DNA of 8,613 bases from an uncultured Oscillospiraceae bacterium (GCA_902489335.1 CABTZO010000042.1:1-8613); one strand, 5' to 3'. Shown: positions 1-7,366, counted from the first letter of the stretch. Translations and numbers: made by a program. The notes: generated from the sequence alone by a model not told the origin.

Positions 1-1
1 A

Positions 2-904
2 CTTTTACCAAAGAGAAGTCTAAATTCCAACAAAGGAAATTTCGGTAAACTTTTGATAATCGCCGGCAGTAAACTTATGCCCGGTGCAGCTGCACTTTCT
101 ACGGGAGCTGCGCTGAGATCGGGAGCAGGTCTTGTTACTTTGGGTTGCCATGAAGATGTATATCATTGTGTTGCAAGTCACTACAAAGAAGCAACTTATG
201 TTCCGATTAACTATTCTGAGGGTGGAACTGTGTTGCTGTCTGATAATCTAAAGATTATAAATGAAAAAATAAAATCGGCAGATGCAATTATTTTTGGTCC
301 GGGAGTCGGTATATCAAAAGAAACAAATCAAGAACTGGAAAAGATTTTAGCTCAGGCAGAATGTCCGGTTATTATTGATGCTGACGGGTTAAATATTTTA
401 TCACAGAAAAAAGACTTGGTTCCTAAATCAAAAGCTGAAGTAATTCTGACTCCGCATCCCGGTGAAATGTCGAGACTTACCGGCTTAAGTATTGAAGAAA
501 TCCAAAACAATCGAGTTGAAGTCTGCAAAGACTTTGCAAAAACTATGAAAGCCACCGTTGTGCTAAAGGGATCTAATACAGTTGTATCGGATAAAAACGG
601 TCGAGTTTATATAAATCCTACAGGCAATCCGGGACTTGCAACAGCAGGTAGCGGAGATGTTTTGTCCGGAATATTGGGCGCTATGCTTTCACAGGGATTG
701 ACACCGTATGAAGCTGCAAAAACCGCCGTATATATTCACGGTCTTGCGGGAGATTTTGCTTCGTTTAAGCATACCCAGATATCTATGAAAGCGGGCGACA
801 TTACTAATAATTTGTCAGATGCATTTTTCTTTATATATGATGAATCAAATTCAAATAAAATAAATACAGGGAGAGAGAAAATTTATGAAAACTTATCTTA
901 CTGA
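2..904 (+). CDS. nnrD: ADP/ATP-dependent NAD(P)H-hydrate dehydratase, 5' end cut by window
   Basis: This cytoplasmic repair enzyme dehydrates S-NAD(P)HX, the damaged hydrated form of NAD(P)H, at the expense of ADP or ATP. The ribokinase-like fold is shown by GPGVG (296-310), DADGLNIL, LTPHPGEM (446-469), VVLKGSNTVV and the GSGD nucleotide/catalytic motif (647-658) within a GNPGLATAGSGDVLSG stretch. A TTG at 53 could be read as a start, but the frame stays open to base 2 and encodes LPKRSLNSNKGNFGKLL just before LIIAGS, which is the usual entry into this domain. The gene therefore begins outside the window. About 300 residues are visible. The complete protein may be a stand-alone dehydratase of about 280-300 residues or the C-terminal half of a bifunctional epimerase-dehydratase (Nnr) of about 500, and the sequence here cannot decide. 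The 3' end overlaps fhs by 20 bp. The family call is secure. Confidence 0.93.
   Translation, partial: LLPKRSLNSNKGNFGKLLIIAGSKLMPGAAALSTGAALRSGAGLVTLGCHEDVYHCVASHYKEATYVPINYSEGGTVLLSDNLKIINEKIKSADAIIFGPGVGISKETNQELEKILAQAECPVIIDADGLNILSQKKDLVPKSKAEVILTPHPGEMSRLTGLSIEEIQNNRVEVCKDFAKTMKATVVLKGSNTVVSDKNGRVYINPTGNPGLATAGSGDVLSGILGAMLSQGLTPYEAAKTAVYIHGLAGDFASFKHTQISMKAGDITNNLSDAFFFIYDESNSNKINTGREKIYENLSY
868..873 (+). promoter_or_regulatory. Ribosome binding site of fhs
   Basis: AGGGAG lies 11 bases before the ATG at 885, inside the end of the preceding dehydratase gene. The purine run continues (GAGAGAAA), so the exact pairing register is uncertain. It supports ATG 885 as the start and means that fhs translation begins while the upstream gene is still being read. 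Confidence 0.6.
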
Positions 905-2555
905 CATCGAAATTGCACAGAGCGTAACGCCGAAACCGATTTTGCAAATCGCGGAAAAATTGGGACTTACCGAAGATAGCATCGACTACTATGGTAAATA
1001 TAAGGCAAAAATCGATATTAATGCCATTAAAGACAAAGAACATAAAGGAAAACTCATTTTAGTGACTGCAATTACTCCGACTCCTGCAGGCGAAGGCAAA
1101 ACCACAACTTCAATCGGTCTTGCCGATGCTATTTCACAGCTTGATAAAAATGTTGTCTTGGCTCTCAGAGAACCGTCACTCGGTCCTGTATTTGGAATTA
1201 AAGGCGGCGCTGCGGGCGGCGGATATGCACAGGTTATACCTATGGAAGATATTAATCTTCATTTTACGGGAGATTTTCATGCGATAGGTGCTGCAAACAA
1301 CCTACTTGCTGCTATGATAGACAACCATATTCAACACGGAAACTCTCTTAAAATAGATCCCAAAACTATTACTTGGACCCGTTGCGTCGATATGAATGAC
1401 AGACAACTTAGATTTATAGTCGACGGCCTTGGCGGAAAGGTAAACGGAGTTCCGAGAGAAGATAGTTTTTGCATTACGGTTGCCTCTGAAATAATGGCGA
1501 TTTTTTGCCTTGCAACGAGCATAGTTGATCTTAAAGAAAGAATTTCAAAAATAATAATCGGGTATTCTTACGACGATAAACCCGTCACCGCAGGCGATCT
1601 TAAGGCACAGGGTGCGATGACGGCACTTTTGAAAGATTCTTTCAAGCCGAATTTGGTTCAAACCTTGGAAAACACTCCCGCGATTGTACATGGCGGACCT
1701 TTTGCAAATATCGCTCATGGCTGCAATTCTCTTGTCGCAACTCAAACTGCCCTTAAATTAGGCGATTATGTTGTTACGGAAGCAGGATTCGGCGCAGACT
1801 TGGGAGCAGAGAAATTTTTAGACATAAAATGTCCGTCGGGAAATTTATCGGTTGATGCCTGCGTTCTTGTCGCAACATGCAGAGCACTTAAAAATCATGG
1901 CGGCGTAAAAAAAGAAGATCTCAACAATCCGAATGTAAATGCAATAAAAAAAGGTTTTTCAAACCTTCAAAGACATATTGAAAACCTTAAAGATAAATAT
2001 AAATTGAATGTAGTTGTCGCAATAAATGCTTTTCCGAGTGACACAGAGGAAGAAATCAACTTTATTATTTCCGAGTGTGAAAAACAAGGCGTGAAAGCTG
2101 TTCTTTCAACACATTGGGCTGATGGCGGAAAGGGCGCTTTGGATCTTGCAAAAGAAGTCATTTCTCTCTGTGATAAAAACAGTCAGTATAAATCAATCAC
2201 AACGGGACTTAAAGTATCCGAAAAAATCGAAACAGTCGCAAAAAATATCTATCGAGCAAAAAAAGTAAATTACACGAAAAAGGCAAAGACCAAACTCGAA
2301 AAACTTCAAAAAGACGGTCTTGATGATTTGGATGTCTGTATTGCCAAGACACAGTATAGTTTTTCCGATGACCCACAGCTTAAAGGCGCTCCCGATGATT
2401 TTGAAATCACGGTTCGTGACATAAAAATATCAGCCGGAGCGGGATTTGCGGTTGCACTCACGGGCGATATTTTGACAATGCCCGGACTTCCGACAAAACC
2501 GGCGGCTGAAAATATTGATGTCGATGAAAACGGAAAAATCAGCGGACTATTTTGA
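885..2555 (+). CDS. fhs: Formate-tetrahydrofolate ligase
   Basis: The enzyme joins formate to tetrahydrofolate using ATP to give 10-formyl-THF, in the cytoplasm. This is the entry of formate into the one-carbon pool for purines and formyl-methionine, and in acetogens into the methyl branch of the Wood-Ljungdahl pathway. At 556 residues it matches the family's usual length. Visible signatures include the P-loop TPAGEGKTTT (residues 66-75, Lys72), LREPSLGPVFGIKGGAAGGG, a conserved FTGDFHAIGAANNLL segment, VDMNDRQLR, PAIVHGGPFANIAHGCNS, TEAGFGADLGAEKF, and a C-terminal TGDILTMPGLPTKPAAENI block. No key segment is missing. The start at 885 has a purine-rich ribosome binding site and the protein opens with the normal MKTYLTDIEIAQ type of N-terminus. 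It overlaps the upstream dehydratase gene by 20 bp and converges on queT with a 9 bp overlap. Other Wood-Ljungdahl genes are not in view, so acetogenesis cannot be inferred. Confidence 0.98.
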   Translation: MKTYLTDIEIAQSVTPKPILQIAEKLGLTEDSIDYYGKYKAKIDINAIKDKEHKGKLILVTAITPTPAGEGKTTTSIGLADAISQLDKNVVLALREPSLGPVFGIKGGAAGGGYAQVIPMEDINLHFTGDFHAIGAANNLLAAMIDNHIQHGNSLKIDPKTITWTRCVDMNDRQLRFIVDGLGGKVNGVPREDSFCITVASEIMAIFCLATSIVDLKERISKIIIGYSYDDKPVTAGDLKAQGAMTALLKDSFKPNLVQTLENTPAIVHGGPFANIAHGCNSLVATQTALKLGDYVVTEAGFGADLGAEKFLDIKCPSGNLSVDACVLVATCRALKNHGGVKKEDLNNPNVNAIKKGFSNLQRHIENLKDKYKLNVVVAINAFPSDTEEEINFIISECEKQGVKAVLSTHWADGGKGALDLAKEVISLCDKNSQYKSITTGLKVSEKIETVAKNIYRAKKVNYTKKAKTKLEKLQKDGLDDLDVCIAKTQYSFSDDPQLKGAPDDFEITVRDIKISAGAGFAVALTGDILTMPGLPTKPAAENIDVDENGKISGLF

Positions 2556-3074
2556 GTCTTTGAAAATATCAAGCTTCAAAATCGCAAAATATAGGAATAA
2601 TCCACCGATTACACACATGATAAATTCACTTAGTCCGATTTGACCCGCATTTATCAAAAACAATTTTCCCTTACTTTCTTCATTTGCCAAAAAAGTAGTT
2701 TCCGCGCCTATTATCAGTGCGTTGAAAATTACGGGCATAAGGCAGGAGAGCAGGGGGAATTTTTTTATCTTTATATTTCGCAGAAAATATGCAGAAGTTG
2801 ATGAGAGCAATGTCGCGAGACTTCCGAAAAATATATCGATAAATCCCATTGGACTGCCGATATTGCCTAAAATACATCCTAAGGTCAGTCCGGGAATAGC
2901 GCAGGGTGTAAAAACCGGTAAAATATTCAACAGCTCGGAAATTCTAAACTGAATGGGACCATAAGCAAGGCCCAAAAAAGACGATAAATATGTAAGCGCC
3001 ACATAGACAGCCGCAATAATTCCCGAAATGACAATAAATTTTGTTTGTTTTGAAATGTTTGTTTTATCTTTCAT
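2547..3074 (-). CDS. queT: QueT family queuosine-precursor ECF transporter S component
   Basis: This 175-residue, strongly hydrophobic protein has about five or six membrane segments, the first at residues 13-36. The motifs YGPIQFRISE (38-47), LGCILGNIGSP (65-75) and DIFFGSLATL (80-89) are characteristic of the QueT family. Members are substrate-binding S components of energy-coupling factor transporters, thought to take up a 7-deazaguanine precursor of queuosine (such as preQ1) for tRNA wobble-base modification. The shared ATPases and T component would be encoded elsewhere, as is normal for group II ECF systems, and none is in this window. The ATG at 3072-3074 has a strong AAGGAG site (3080-3085) and an extended -10 promoter close upstream. 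It is a single-gene unit read against its neighbours, and its TAG stop lies inside the end of fhs. The family call is firm, while the exact substrate is inferred from the family. Confidence 0.9.
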   Translation of the reverse strand: MKDKTNISKQTKFIVISGIIAAVYVALTYLSSFLGLAYGPIQFRISELLNILPVFTPCAIPGLTLGCILGNIGSPMGFIDIFFGSLATLLSSTSAYFLRNIKIKKFPLLSCLMPVIFNALIIGAETTFLANEESKGKLFLINAGQIGLSEFIMCVIGGLFLYFAILKLDIFKDSK

Positions 3075-3079
3075 ATTAA

Positions 3080-3085
3080 CTCCTT
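3080..3085 (-). promoter_or_regulatory. Ribosome binding site of queT
   Basis: On the minus strand AAGGAG precedes the ATG of queT by five bases. It is a near-consensus Shine-Dalgarno sequence with good spacing and fixes the start at 3074. Confidence 0.85.
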
Positions 3086-3096
3086 AATTAGTCGTA

Positions 3097-3105
3097 ATTA
3101 TAACA
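3097..3105 (-). promoter_or_regulatory. Extended -10 promoter of queT
   Basis: On the minus strand the sequence reads TGTTATAAT, a perfect TGn extension plus a perfect -10 hexamer. The hexamer at the 17 bp spacing (3120-3125, AAAATA) is a poor -35. A better TTGCAA sits at 3125-3130 but at a 22 bp spacing, so the promoter probably depends on the extended -10. Transcription would start near 3090, leaving an untranslated leader of only about 15 bases. Confidence 0.7.
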
Positions 3106-3157
3106 TAAATTATGCTCATTATTTTTGCAATTTATTGGATAAATAATAATTAAAAGC

Positions 3158-3175
3158 AAAACCATAAATGGTTTT
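3158..3175. other. Small hairpin (7 bp stem, 4 base loop) between divergent promoters
   Basis: AAAACCA (3158-3164) and TGGTTTT (3169-3175) form a perfect inverted repeat around a TAAA loop. It ends five bases before the -35 of the uppP promoter. Both flanking genes are read away from it, so it is not in an obvious terminator position. It could be a protein-binding operator or an AT-rich chance palindrome, and no regulator can be named. Apart from this and the two promoters, I see nothing in the 169 bp gap 3075-3243. Confidence 0.4.
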
Positions 3176-3180
3176 TGTCC

Positions 3181-3209
3181 TTGTTGAATCTTGCCGATAA
3201 TGTTATAAT
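3181..3209 (+). promoter_or_regulatory. Sigma-A type promoter of the uppP-ftsK operon
   Basis: TTGTTG (3181-3186) and TATAAT (3204-3209) are separated by exactly 17 bp, with a TGT extended -10 immediately upstream of the hexamer. Transcription would begin near 3216, giving a leader of about 28 bases before the uppP ATG at 3244. This is the only clear promoter I see ahead of the four-gene block to the right. It also argues against any translation start upstream of 3216 for uppP. Confidence 0.8.
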
Positions 3210-3243
3210 TACAAGGATTAAATTACATGATGAAAGGCAATTT

Positions 3244-4119
3244 ATGCAATACTTAAAAGCGATTATTTTGGGAATAGTGCAGGGACTGACCGAATTTCTC
3301 CCTGTTTCGAGCAGCGGACATCTTTCAATCTTCCAACATTTCATGGGGATTTCGGGGGAAAGCTCGTTTTCTCTTTCGATTATGCTTCATTTCGGCACTT
3401 TAGTTGCCGTTTTCATTGTTTTTTATAAGACTTTCTTGGCGATATTTAAGGAAATCGGTCTTTTTTTCAAAGATCTTTTTACGGGAAAGTTGCAGTTTAA
3501 AGAAATTTCAGACGACAGAAGAATGCTCTATATGTTGTTTTTGTCCTGCCTTCCTCTGTTGATTTTAATGATACCGATAGGAAACGACAGAAAATTGATG
3601 GACATTGTATCCGATATTACGGGCGATAAAGACATAATTGCCGAGGGTATATTTTTTATGATAACAGCGATATTGCTTCTTTTAAGCTCATACTTTTACA
3701 ACAAGAGGACTGCTGATTATCCGAAAAAAGTCAACACAAAGCAGGCTTTTTTTATCGGATTCGCTCAACTTTTTGCCACCTTGCCCGGAATTTCAAGATC
3801 CGGCGCTACAATTACAACGGGTATGCTTTCAAAAGTCGACAAAGAATATATGGTTAGATATTCTTTTGTTTTGGGAACGCCCGCAATTTTAGCGGCAAAC
3901 TTGATGGATATAAAAAAGCTTGCCGAAATGGGAAGCTTTGATTTTGGAATAGCACCTGCGATTTTGGGAATAATAGTTTCATGTATCGTGGGAATTTTAG
4001 CGATTAAATTAACTGTCTTTTTAGTTAAGAAAGATAAGTTTAAAATTTTCGGATATTATTGTCTTTTACTCGGAATCGGTGTTACCGTTGCGGGAATTGT
4101 GGAAAAATTTATTAAATAA
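3244..4119 (+). CDS. uppP: Undecaprenyl-diphosphatase (UppP/BacA)
   Basis: This integral membrane phosphatase converts undecaprenyl diphosphate to undecaprenyl phosphate, the lipid carrier for peptidoglycan and wall-polymer precursors. Extra copies give bacitracin resistance in some species. The protein is 291 residues, slightly longer than E. coli UppP (273). The N-terminal signature GIVQGLTEFLPVSSSGH (residues 10-26) carries the catalytic Glu17, and LPGISRSGAT (180-189) carries the catalytic Arg185. The rest is a series of hydrophobic segments. The frame is open upstream to a TTG at 3175, but that region holds the -35 and -10 of the promoter, and the family N-terminus begins at MQYLKAIILG. 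ATG 3244 is therefore chosen, with a modest GAAAGG ribosome binding site. It is the first gene of a block with ftsK following 12 bp after its stop. Confidence 0.95.
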   Translation: MQYLKAIILGIVQGLTEFLPVSSSGHLSIFQHFMGISGESSFSLSIMLHFGTLVAVFIVFYKTFLAIFKEIGLFFKDLFTGKLQFKEISDDRRMLYMLFLSCLPLLILMIPIGNDRKLMDIVSDITGDKDIIAEGIFFMITAILLLLSSYFYNKRTADYPKKVNTKQAFFIGFAQLFATLPGISRSGATITTGMLSKVDKEYMVRYSFVLGTPAILAANLMDIKKLAEMGSFDFGIAPAILGIIVSCIVGILAIKLTVFLVKKDKFKIFGYYCLLLGIGVTVAGIVEKFIK

Positions 4120-4121
4120 GA

Positions 4122-4126
4122 GAGGG
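4122..4126 (+). promoter_or_regulatory. Ribosome binding site deciding the TTG start of ftsK
   Basis: GAGGG lies five bases before the TTG at 4132. The in-frame codons between the uppP stop (4117-4119, same frame) and this TTG are GAG, AGG, GTA and AAT, so no earlier start exists. The next in-frame ATG is about 150 codons later, inside the membrane domain. Confidence 0.8.
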
Positions 4127-4131
4127 TAAAT

Positions 4132-6441
4132 TTGGCGGGAAGACAAACTCAAAGAAGAAACACGAAAAGCGGAAAAGCTCATATTGAAAAAGAAAAGAAA
4201 AAAGCATATCAAAGGCAGATTGTCGCGATATTGCTTTTTGCTGTGGGCTTTTTGTTTTTATTTTTGGCTGCAATCCCCGGAGGCGGAGTGTGGCAGGTTT
4301 GCCGTGATGTTTTATTCGGCCTTTTTGGCTTTACTTCATATTTTCTTTCTCTGATTTTTTTCTTTGTGGGAATAATTTTGTCTTTAAAATATGAAAAAAT
4401 AAATGTCGGCGCAAAGGTTGCGGAGGGCGTAATTTTAATCATACTGATTTGCAGTGTGATTTATGTTATATATACAACCGACGGACCGTTTAATTATTTT
4501 GACGATATAAAAGCTGCTTATAAACTGGGCGAGTCCTATGATAATCCCGGTGCAATCGGAGCAATCTTCGGTGGCCTGTTTATGATGATTGGTCAAAGGA
4601 GACTTATCGGCGGTCTTGTTATAGGTGTTTTGATAGTCGTTGACCTCATGCTTTTAACCGGTTTGACTATAGCAAGCATTTACATAAATTCAAAAAAACA
4701 GGCAAATAAAATTTCTGAAATAAGCAAAGAAAAAGTTGAAAATTACAGAGAAAAAAGAAAAAGCAGACAACTTGAAAAAGTTGATTTCGATCCCGATGTG
4801 CCACTTGGACCCGAACCCGAAAATCCTGAAGAAGACAAAGCTGAAAACAGAAATAAAGCGAAGGTTAAAAGGCTCGACAATATTGATGATATTGTGCAGA
4901 AAGCCGCAAAAAAACCGAAAAAAGCGGAAGTCTTAACTCCTTTAGCTTCTAAGAAGGTTATGCCTGACGGAGAATACACTTTGCCGTCTTTAGAATTGCT
5001 AAATATGGCACCTTCGGGAGTAAAAGATAATTCCGGTGCTCTTAAGAATAACGCACAGAGATTAGTTGACATTTTAGACAGTTTCGGAGTAAAGACAAGT
5101 CTTTTGGATATTTCCGTCGGACCATCCGTTACAAGATATGAACTGTCTCCCGCTGCGGGAGTAAGGTTAAGTAAAATCACGGGACTTGCCGATGACATAG
5201 CTCTTAATATGGCAGTATCGTCGGTTCGAATTGAAGCTCCGATTCCGGGAAAGGCGGCTCTCGGAATTGAAATCCCGAATGCCGACAGAGATATGGTACC
5301 TTTGAGGGAACTTTTGGAAAGCCCTAAATTTAAAAATTCAAAAAGCAAAACGATTGCTGCTTTGGGTAAGAACATTACGGGAGATACTGTCTTTACAGAT
5401 ATAGCAAAAATGCCACATCTTTTAATTGCCGGTACAACAGGTTCCGGTAAGTCGGTTGCACTCAATACAATGATAATGACTATTCTGTTTAATGCGGCAC
5501 CGGATGAAGTAAAGATGATAATGATAGATCCAAAACAGGTTGAATTCAGCATATATAACGGACTTCCACACTTGATGATACCCGTTGTATCCGATCCGAA
5601 GCAGGCTTCAGGTTCACTTTCTTGGGCTGTTAAAGAAATGCTAAACAGATATAAGCTTTTCACTGAAAATAAAGTTCGCGATATCAAGGGATATAACGAG
5701 CTTGCCAAAAAAGATAAAGATCTGCCATATATGCCGGCTATCATAATAGTTATAGACGAACTTTCAGATTTAATGATGGTTGCACCAACCGAAGTAGAAG
5801 ATTCAATTTGTCGTTTGGCACAGATGGCCAGAGCTGCGGGTATGCACATGATTGTTGCAACTCAAAGCCCGAGAGCCGATGTCATAACTGGACTTATTAA
5901 AGCAAATATCCCTTCAAGAATGGCACTTACCGCGGCTTCTCCCCTTGAATCAAGAATAATTTTGGACGAGGGCGGAGCCGAAAAACTGATAGGTCACGGA
6001 GATATGCTCTTTAAGCCTATCGGCAAAAACAAGCCTACAAGACTTCAGGGTTGTTTTGTTTCCGATGAGGAAATAAGACGAGTTGTGAAGTTTATCAAGG
6101 AGCAAAAAAGTTCTGAATATAACGAAGAAATTGTTGAAGAGATTAAAGAAAACGCAAACAACATAGGTGTTAAAAAAGCTGATTTTGTTAATCAAGACGG
6201 AGACGACAGCGACGAACTTACACCGCAAGCTATAAAAGTAGTAGTTGAAAGGGGCGAAGCCTCAACGACTTTGTTGCAGAGAAAGTTAAAAATCGGTTAT
6301 GCAAGAGCGGCTCGAATTATCGACGAACTCGAAGAAAAGAAAATTATCGGACCTTTTGCAGGCAGTAAACCGAGAGATGTTTTGATTACCATGGATCAGT
6401 GGCTTGAAATGGATGCTATGAGGGACGATGAAGAAGACTGA
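4132..6441 (+). CDS. ftsK: FtsK/SpoIIIE family DNA translocase
   Basis: This membrane-anchored, ATP-driven hexameric motor pumps double-stranded DNA through the division septum during chromosome segregation (FtsK) or into the forespore (SpoIIIE). At 769 residues it is close to B. subtilis SpoIIIE. In order it has a basic N-terminus (1-29), four or five membrane segments within residues 30-186, and a short charged linker with a KKPKK patch (about 187-280). The alpha domain starts near TLPSLELL (283-290). The RecA-like motor has Walker A GTTGSGKS (434-441) and Walker B IIIVIDELSD with Asp542 and Glu543. A winged-helix gamma domain (about 694-758), which reads DNA polarity sequences, contains GYARAARIIDELEE. 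The TTG start is forced by an in-frame stop just upstream. FtsK and SpoIIIE roles cannot be separated from sequence alone. It follows uppP by 12 bp and overlaps the next gene by 14 bp. Confidence 0.97.
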   Translation: MAGRQTQRRNTKSGKAHIEKEKKKAYQRQIVAILLFAVGFLFLFLAAIPGGGVWQVCRDVLFGLFGFTSYFLSLIFFFVGIILSLKYEKINVGAKVAEGVILIILICSVIYVIYTTDGPFNYFDDIKAAYKLGESYDNPGAIGAIFGGLFMMIGQRRLIGGLVIGVLIVVDLMLLTGLTIASIYINSKKQANKISEISKEKVENYREKRKSRQLEKVDFDPDVPLGPEPENPEEDKAENRNKAKVKRLDNIDDIVQKAAKKPKKAEVLTPLASKKVMPDGEYTLPSLELLNMAPSGVKDNSGALKNNAQRLVDILDSFGVKTSLLDISVGPSVTRYELSPAAGVRLSKITGLADDIALNMAVSSVRIEAPIPGKAALGIEIPNADRDMVPLRELLESPKFKNSKSKTIAALGKNITGDTVFTDIAKMPHLLIAGTTGSGKSVALNTMIMTILFNAAPDEVKMIMIDPKQVEFSIYNGLPHLMIPVVSDPKQASGSLSWAVKEMLNRYKLFTENKVRDIKGYNELAKKDKDLPYMPAIIIVIDELSDLMMVAPTEVEDSICRLAQMARAAGMHMIVATQSPRADVITGLIKANIPSRMALTAASPLESRIILDEGGAEKLIGHGDMLFKPIGKNKPTRLQGCFVSDEEIRRVVKFIKEQKSSEYNEEIVEEIKENANNIGVKKADFVNQDGDDSDELTPQAIKVVVERGEASTTLLQRKLKIGYARAARIIDELEEKKIIGPFAGSKPRDVLITMDQWLEMDAMRDDEED
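6420..6424 (+). promoter_or_regulatory. Close-spaced ribosome binding site of the MBL hydrolase gene
   Basis: GAGGG lies only three bases before the ATG at 6428, inside the last codons of ftsK. The tight spacing suggests that initiation relies on ribosomes finishing ftsK, whose stop is 14 bases into the new gene. Confidence 0.5.
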
Positions 6442-7363
6442 CAAAAAACTCCTTAAAATAATTTTAACTGCCTTTATTGTTTTGGCGTTTTTGATCTTAA
6501 CCGTTTTCCTAAACTTAAAAGATAATATAAATGTAAATGAAGCTTTTAAGACTGTTGGACTTAAAGATAAAAACATAGCAACAAAGCAGGACTTTTGTGC
6601 CTATTTTATAGATGTCGGACAAGGTGACTGTTCTTTGATAAAAAGTGGCAATAAATATATGTTGATAGATGCAGGCAACATCTCTGACGGCGAAAAAATA
6701 GAGGAATTTTTGAAATCTGTCGGTTGCAATGAACTTGAATATGTTGTCGCAACTCACCCACATGCAGATCACATTGGCGGAATGGCTTATGTTATAAATA
6801 AAGTGAAGGTTAAAAATGTTTTAATGCCTGATATTCCGGATGAAATTATGCCGACAACAAAGACCTTTATAAATTTATTGAATGCGGTAAAAAGAAGTGG
6901 TGCAAAAGTATATAAAGCTCAACAAGTAAGCGGGTTTGAACTTGGAAAGGCAAAGGTCAAAGTTCTTTCTCCCAAAACCGATTTTGACAGTTTGAATAAC
7001 ATGTCTGTTGTTATGAAAATCACCTACGGTGAAAAATCCTTTTTGTTTACCGGTGATATGGAAAAAGAAGCTGAAAATAATGTGTTGAAAGAGCTTGGAA
7101 AAAATAAGGCAGATTTGAACTGCGATGTATTTAAAGTGGCCCATCATGGAGGCTCAACATCAAGCACAAAACCTTTTATTAAAGAAGTAAGTCCAAAATT
7201 TGCTGTTATTTCTTGCGGATTGAATAATTCATACCATCACCCTCATCCATCAGTCTTGAATACCTTAAATGAAAATGATGTGAAAATTTACAGAACCGAT
7301 AAAAACGGAACTGTTTATATAGGAACAGACGGTGAAAAACTTTTCTGTTATACGAATGATTAA
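6428..7363 (+). CDS. Membrane-anchored metallo-beta-lactamase-fold hydrolase, ComEC C-terminal-like
   Basis: The 311-residue protein starts with a lysine-rich stretch and one hydrophobic helix (about residues 8-29), predicting a signal anchor with the catalytic domain outside the membrane. The domain opens with YFIDVGQGDCSLI, typical of the MBL domain of the competence protein ComEC. It carries the metal-binding motif THPHADH (109-115: His110, His112, Asp114, His115), a further metal-ligand candidate in FTGD (Asp210), then HHGGSTSST (from His239) and YHHPHPS (269-275). All core metal ligands appear intact. ComEC itself has a large membrane channel domain, which is absent here, so this is the separate small type common in Firmicutes. 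The substrate is unknown: a nuclease or phosphodiesterase acting at the cell surface is plausible from the family but not shown. It overlaps ftsK by 14 bp, implying translational coupling, and is followed after 13 bp by a lipoprotein gene. Confidence 0.88.
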   Translation: MKKTDKKLLKIILTAFIVLAFLILTVFLNLKDNINVNEAFKTVGLKDKNIATKQDFCAYFIDVGQGDCSLIKSGNKYMLIDAGNISDGEKIEEFLKSVGCNELEYVVATHPHADHIGGMAYVINKVKVKNVLMPDIPDEIMPTTKTFINLLNAVKRSGAKVYKAQQVSGFELGKAKVKVLSPKTDFDSLNNMSVVMKITYGEKSFLFTGDMEKEAENNVLKELGKNKADLNCDVFKVAHHGGSTSSTKPFIKEVSPKFAVISCGLNNSYHHPHPSVLNTLNENDVKIYRTDKNGTVYIGTDGEKLFCYTND

Positions 7364-7366
7364 ATT

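Larger units (their letters stand above)
3094..3212. repeat. 13 bp inverted repeat formed by two divergent promoter cores
   Basis: The 13-mer ATGTTATAATTAC occurs at 3200-3212 on the plus strand and, as its exact complement, at 3094-3106. The arms are about 93 bp apart. Each contains the extended -10 of one divergent transcript (uppP to the right, queT to the left). The shared part goes beyond the hexamer, running three bases past it on the start-site side. Confidence 0.75.

Noticed and set aside
53..55. TTG as the true start of the NAD(P)HX dehydratase
   Set aside because: The frame is open to the window edge and the residues before it match the typical entry of the domain, so the gene is truncated by the window rather than starting here.
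2722..2952. Plus-strand 76-codon frame opposite queT
   Set aside because: It is the complement of the strongly conserved QueT coding region and has no identifiable features.
3125..3130. TTGCAA as the -35 of the queT promoter
   Set aside because: Its spacing to the TATAAT on the minus strand is 22 bp, well beyond the usable 16-18 bp range.
3158..3175. Rho-independent terminator
   Set aside because: The stem is short and AT-rich, and both neighbouring genes are transcribed away from it.
3175..3243. 23-codon N-terminal extension of UppP from TTG 3175
   Set aside because: It contains the -35 and -10 of the operon promoter, has no homology to UppP N-termini, and ATG 3244 gives the normal family start.
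4743..5849. Long antisense open frame (368 codons) opposite the middle of ftsK
   Set aside because: It lies wholly within the FtsK linker and motor coding region, and its translation is a serine/isoleucine-rich shadow with no recognisable domain or ribosome binding site.
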